In this document: one piece after another, positions 46,101 through 49,296 of the stretch
Position numbering within the stretch: the stretch's first letter is position 1
Layout of the letters: every line of letters starts with the position of its first letter
NCBI GenBank assembly: GCA_024277115.1
Contig: JAJRVW010000255.1
Coordinates: forward strand, 1-49,296
Direction of reading: 5' to 3'
DNA: 49,296 nt
Origin: Calditrichota bacterium
GTDB lineage: Bacteria; Calditrichota; Calditrichia; Calditrichales; J004
The notes under the pieces: model-generated
What the model was told of the DNA's origin: nothing
Seen by the model: the letters and a program-made list of their open reading frames with translations, nothing else
Database searches by the model: none
Position numbers and translations under genes: made by a program

Positions 46101-47649
46101 AAGAATCAGTTTATTGATTGAACAGCTCGAAGCAAGGATTCAGGGTGATATTCAAGATTCTGTTCAAATAAACGAGTTTGAAGCATTTAGCGATCGTCTT
46201 GCAGGACTGGACGAAACAGAAATAACTGCCCAGAAATTAATAGATTTGACCAATCCAAAAGAGTCAAAAAGTAAACTAAACACACAGTTGATAAAAAAAC
46301 TCAGTCGGTTAACCAAAGGTTTAATCGCCTTAAAAAATGAGTATATTTCCGGCGCGCACGGGAATGGCAGTGCACGGATGAGCATGGTCGTAAACAGCAA
46401 ACGTCTGCTTGCATGGAGCGCCGTTTATCCATTTAACCCATTTTCACACCCGTGGATAAATGCATCGGGCAATGACTTAGCCACGACTGCTCAAGGCATA
46501 TTTGACGGGCTCACCTATAAACTGGCCGAGAGTTTTAAACTGGTCCGGATTGCCGAGCTTGAGCTAAAAAACACTTATTCTGCCCGGGAACACGATGCGT
46601 TTTTTAATACTTTTGGATGGGACGATTTTTCTGATGAAGAACGCAAACTCTGCCCGCCTGCGGTTTTATTGCTGGATCAACAAGCGCTGGAACAACAAAG
46701 TTTTAAATCAATTTCCAGCCTCCTTAACACTGAAAAGCCGCTGTATATTTCTGTAGTTAACAACATGGTTGGAACAACCTCCGAAATTGGCCATGAGATT
46801 GCTTTATGGGCGCTAAGCCAGCACAACAGTTTTGTTCTGCAAAGTTCACCGGCCAATCCGGGCCATCTCATCAACGGGCTTGAGGAACTTCTTGAATCGA
46901 ATAAGCCGGGATTTGTGCACCTATACGCCTGCGAACCTTACATTCAGGGACTTGAAAAAGACCAGGCTTACACCCACGAACAGCGTGCCATAAACAGCCG
47001 GGTATTCCCACTCTTTAAATATAACCCCTTTATTTCAGATTATTTTATTGAGCGGTTCGACCTTTCCGGCAACCCGGAAATTGAATCGGATTGGACCTCA
47101 GCCCAGCCCATACAAAGTTCAAATAATGGCACCCGGATGGTTTCTACCACAGCAGACTGGGCCATCAATGAAAAATTTTATCGTGACGAGTTTCACGCAC
47201 TGGCCAAACGGGAGTGGAATGAAAAAATGGTGCCCCTGGATGAATTTTTAGAGATTGATATTTCGGAGCAAAAAGATTTTATACCCTTTATAAATGTAAC
47301 CGATTCAAAAAACACAACACATCGTGTACAGGTCAGTACAAAAATAGCCCGTCTGGCCCAAAAACACTTACGCACCTGGAACCTGTTGCAAGAACTGGCC
47401 GGTATCCGTATACATGACCGTGAATATCAGGAACAAAAATTTAACAAAATGCTGGAGAGTGAGCTAAGCCTGCAAAAAACAAATCTTGAGCAAGAATACA
47501 ATGCCCAAATCATGCAAGTTCAGCAAGAACATTGGCAAACGTATCACGGGCGTTTACGGGATAAGCTGACCGAGCTTTACAAAGCTAAAAATGACAAGGA
47601 ACGAATAAACAGCACATTAGCAGAGTACGCAAAGAACAAAGGTCGTTGA
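43156..47649 (+). CDS. Large PFOR-derived Fe-S protein with degenerate catalytic sites, interrupted by in-frame TAG
   Basis: Read through, 1497 residues matching the layout of large 2-oxoacid:acceptor oxidoreductases. A shortened domain I (1-150) lacks YPITP. A transketolase-C-like part and gamma domain follow (KIRLFSINTQEIAREI), then two ferredoxin motifs (C735/738/741/745 and C875/878/881/885). The region near 946-957 reads LPGGDNAYPGSG where catalytic enzymes have two cluster cysteines. A TPP-like domain has LDQ (1173-1175) in place of GDG, and the end is a coiled coil. Codon 129 (43540-43542) is TAG between ARKVT and TALIPG, and the frame continues open. Electron relay looks more likely than catalysis. 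The C-terminal third is paralogous to the 39511-42060 product. Confidence 0.78.
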
Positions 47650-47750
47650 ACTAACAATTTTAAATATTTTGTAAAAAGGTATCCTGCAATTTAATGGGTT
47701 TTTAAATAGACATGAAAGCGCGCTAAAATACTGCGTCTAAAAGTAAGGAT

Positions 47751-47799
47751 GGGACCGGTCATGAAATATGACAATTTAAAAATTTAAGGACCGTGTCCT
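47751..47799. promoter_or_regulatory. Small palindromes upstream of rnfC
   Basis: GACCGGTC is an 8-bp perfect palindrome, and AGGACCGTGTCCT at 47787-47799 is a 5-bp hairpin with a 3-nt loop. Both carry GGACCG and are followed by TCAT. They lie 25-75 nt before the rnfC start, which lacks a clear Shine-Dalgarno site. Regulatory role is a guess. Confidence 0.3.
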
Positions 47800-47823
47800 G
47801 TCATTACATAAACACAAGAAAAT

Positions 47824-49179
47824 ATGTTATCATTCTTATCAAAAACTCTAAAAACTTTTCGGCATGGCATTCATCCCGGCGATTATAAAGACTTGACCCG
47901 TGATTTAGACATTGCGCGTCTCCCTTTTTCCGATGAGCTTACAATCCCTTTAAGCCAACATCTGGGCGCACCATCGCGGTGCCTTGTAAAAGTAGGCGAT
48001 AAGGTAAACCGGGGCCAGATAATTGCCGAGCCTGCCGGTTTTGTTTCCATTGGGCAACACGCGCCAGTTACCGGTACGGTTAAGGCCATCGAAATGAAGC
48101 ACCACCCCAGCGGTAAAATGGTCGAATCGGTTATAATTACAAAAGACCCGTTTTCGCCCCAGACATTTTACAACGAACATGCCATGGAATGGGAAAACCT
48201 TTCTCCAGACGAACTTATTTCGCTGATACAGCATGGTGGTTTTGTTGGCCTCGGTGGCGCGGCATTTCCCACACATGTAAAATTGAAAACACCGGAAGGT
48301 AAAAATGCACGTTTCCTGATTGTAAACGGGGTTGAATGCGAACCTTACCTGACCAGTGACCATCGTGTCATGTTGGAACAATCAGCTGATATATTTTTGG
48401 GTATCCGCATTTTGCTTAAAATACTTGGAGCAGAAAAATTTTATATTGGCATTGAAAACAATAAGCCGGATGCCATCGCACTGCTTACAAAAAACATCCC
48501 CTCGGATATGAATGGCGAGGTAGTTGCCTTGCAGACAAAATATCCACAGGGCGCTGAAAAAATGTTGATCGAAGCCGTGTTAAAACGGGAAGTACCCAGC
48601 GGGAAATTACCGATCGATGTGGAAGTTGTTGTGCAAAACTCGGGTACTATTGCTGGAATAGGCATGATGTTCCGTTTTGGGCAGCCGCTGATTGAACGGG
48701 TTGTAACCATTACCGGGCCTGGAATTAATAATCCTGCCAACCTGCTTATACCAATTGGCACGCCGCTTACAGATGTGTTGGATTATTGCGGTGGCCTTAA
48801 AGAGAATACCCGCCAGGTATTATTTGGCGGCCCCATGATGGGCGCACCACAATCTGATTTAGATGTTCCTATTTTAAAGGGTACGTCAGGCATACTTTGC
48901 CTCACCGACGAAGAAGTCACCATAAAAGAAGAGTTTCCATGCATCCGCTGCCTGCGTTGCGTTGATGCCTGTCCGGTTTATCTCAATCCAAGCCGATTGG
49001 GGGCCTTGGCTAAAACCCGCGACTATGAAGGGATGCTCGAATACCACGTGATGGATTGTGTGGAATGCGGCTCGTGTTCGTATGTGTGCCCCTCCAACAT
49101 TCCACTAGTTCAGAGGTTCAGGGTTTCTAAAGCTTTGCTGCGGGAAAAACAGGCCAAAGCGGTTAAAAAGAGCGCGTAA
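47824..49179 (+). CDS. rnfC: RnfC, NADH-binding subunit of Rnf electron-transport complex
   Basis: 451 residues with full RnfC order. An N-terminal barrel-sandwich (QHLGAPSRCLVKVGDKVNRGQ, residues about 42-85) is followed by the Complex1_51K FMN/NADH domain (GLGGAAFPTHVK, VNGVECEPYL, YPQGAEKML), an SLBB domain (PIGTPLTDVLDYCGG, GGPMMGAP) and two [4Fe-4S] motifs (CIRCLRCVDACP and CVECGSCSYVCP). It exchanges electrons between NAD and ferredoxin at the membrane complex. RnfD/G/E/A are expected downstream but lie outside the window. Unlike common rnf operons, rnfB is separated from it by a 4.5-kb PFOR-derived gene. Confidence 0.94.
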   Translation: MLSFLSKTLKTFRHGIHPGDYKDLTRDLDIARLPFSDELTIPLSQHLGAPSRCLVKVGDKVNRGQIIAEPAGFVSIGQHAPVTGTVKAIEMKHHPSGKMVESVIITKDPFSPQTFYNEHAMEWENLSPDELISLIQHGGFVGLGGAAFPTHVKLKTPEGKNARFLIVNGVECEPYLTSDHRVMLEQSADIFLGIRILLKILGAEKFYIGIENNKPDAIALLTKNIPSDMNGEVVALQTKYPQGAEKMLIEAVLKREVPSGKLPIDVEVVVQNSGTIAGIGMMFRFGQPLIERVVTITGPGINNPANLLIPIGTPLTDVLDYCGGLKENTRQVLFGGPMMGAPQSDLDVPILKGTSGILCLTDEEVTIKEEFPCIRCLRCVDACPVYLNPSRLGALAKTRDYEGMLEYHVMDCVECGSCSYVCPSNIPLVQRFRVSKALLREKQAKAVKKSA

Positions 49180-49201
49180 GAAAAAGTGGGAATAATTCAA
49201 G

Positions 49202-49233
49202 ATTTAATGATTTAATGATTTAATGATTTAATG
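49202..49233 (+). repeat. Tandem repeat, four copies of an 8-nt unit
   Basis: ATTTAATG is repeated four times exactly, just after rnfC. It is preceded by a partial similar unit. Short AT-rich tandem repeats can vary in copy number by slippage. No ORF overlaps it; the remaining bases to the window end show no feature. Confidence 0.8.
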
Positions 49234-49296
49234 AAAAAATATAAGTGAAATTAAACTTTAGACACAACAAACAAAAGAAACCTTTAGGTAAATGAA

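Noticed and set aside
1-49296. Global reassignment of TAA/TAG to glutamine
   Set aside because: Many genes here end at TAA (for example 1557, 7457, 20691, 49177) or TAG (2519, 8930, 27833) exactly at family ends, so neither codon is sense throughout.

Overview
The window looks like chromosomal DNA from a Gram-negative member of the FCB superphylum. A Calditrichota or Ignavibacteria-type lineage is the best guess. The reasons are a C-terminal T9SS sorting domain of the 'NYPNPFNP' type, many short-signal lipoproteins, large PAS/GAF hybrid kinases, AT-rich intergenic DNA and no Proteobacteria-like gene order. No phage, IS transposase, integrase or CRISPR array is visible.

Layout. 1-4.0 kb (minus strand): a porin-like gene cut by the window edge, an outer-membrane barrel, a T9SS-secreted protein and a related lipoprotein, then a NarL-type response regulator. 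4.1-7.3 kb: its likely partner, a periplasmic-propeller sensor kinase broken by an in-frame TAA. 7.4-15.8 kb (minus strand): cyclophilin, a PIN-type toxin-antitoxin pair, an amidase plus GH20 hexosaminidase pair, and a hydrolase/lipoprotein/pabBC operon. 15.9-33.3 kb: three paralogous PAS/GAF hybrid kinases (one with an in-frame TAA, one frameshifted, one intact) and an RsbU-like phosphatase, with a small membrane protein, a DUF1684 lipoprotein and an M29 aminopeptidase between them. 33.6 kb: tRNA-Leu with a strong terminator.

34.1-49.2 kb (all plus strand) is the most distinctive part, an electron-transfer locus. It encodes PduS- and PduT-like microcompartment Fe-S proteins, KorA/KorB (2-oxoacid:ferredoxin oxidoreductase), RnfB, RnfC, and two large proteins derived from pyruvate:ferredoxin oxidoreductase (PFOR). 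In the PFOR-derived proteins the catalytic motifs (YPITP, the TPP-binding GDG, the proximal-cluster cysteines) appear lost, while ferredoxin-type clusters are kept. My reading is that KorAB supplies reduced ferredoxin, the PFOR-derived proteins relay or organise electrons, and RnfB/RnfC pass them to a membrane complex whose remaining subunits would lie downstream of the window.

A second theme is interrupted genes. Four long reading frames carry a single in-frame stop (three TAA, one TAG) inside conserved domains. A fifth has a one-base shift at an A7 run, and a small ORF carries two TGAs. All three stop codons also end other genes in the window at natural family boundaries, so simple code reassignment does not fit. 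Sequence error, recent nonsense mutation and programmed readthrough remain open.
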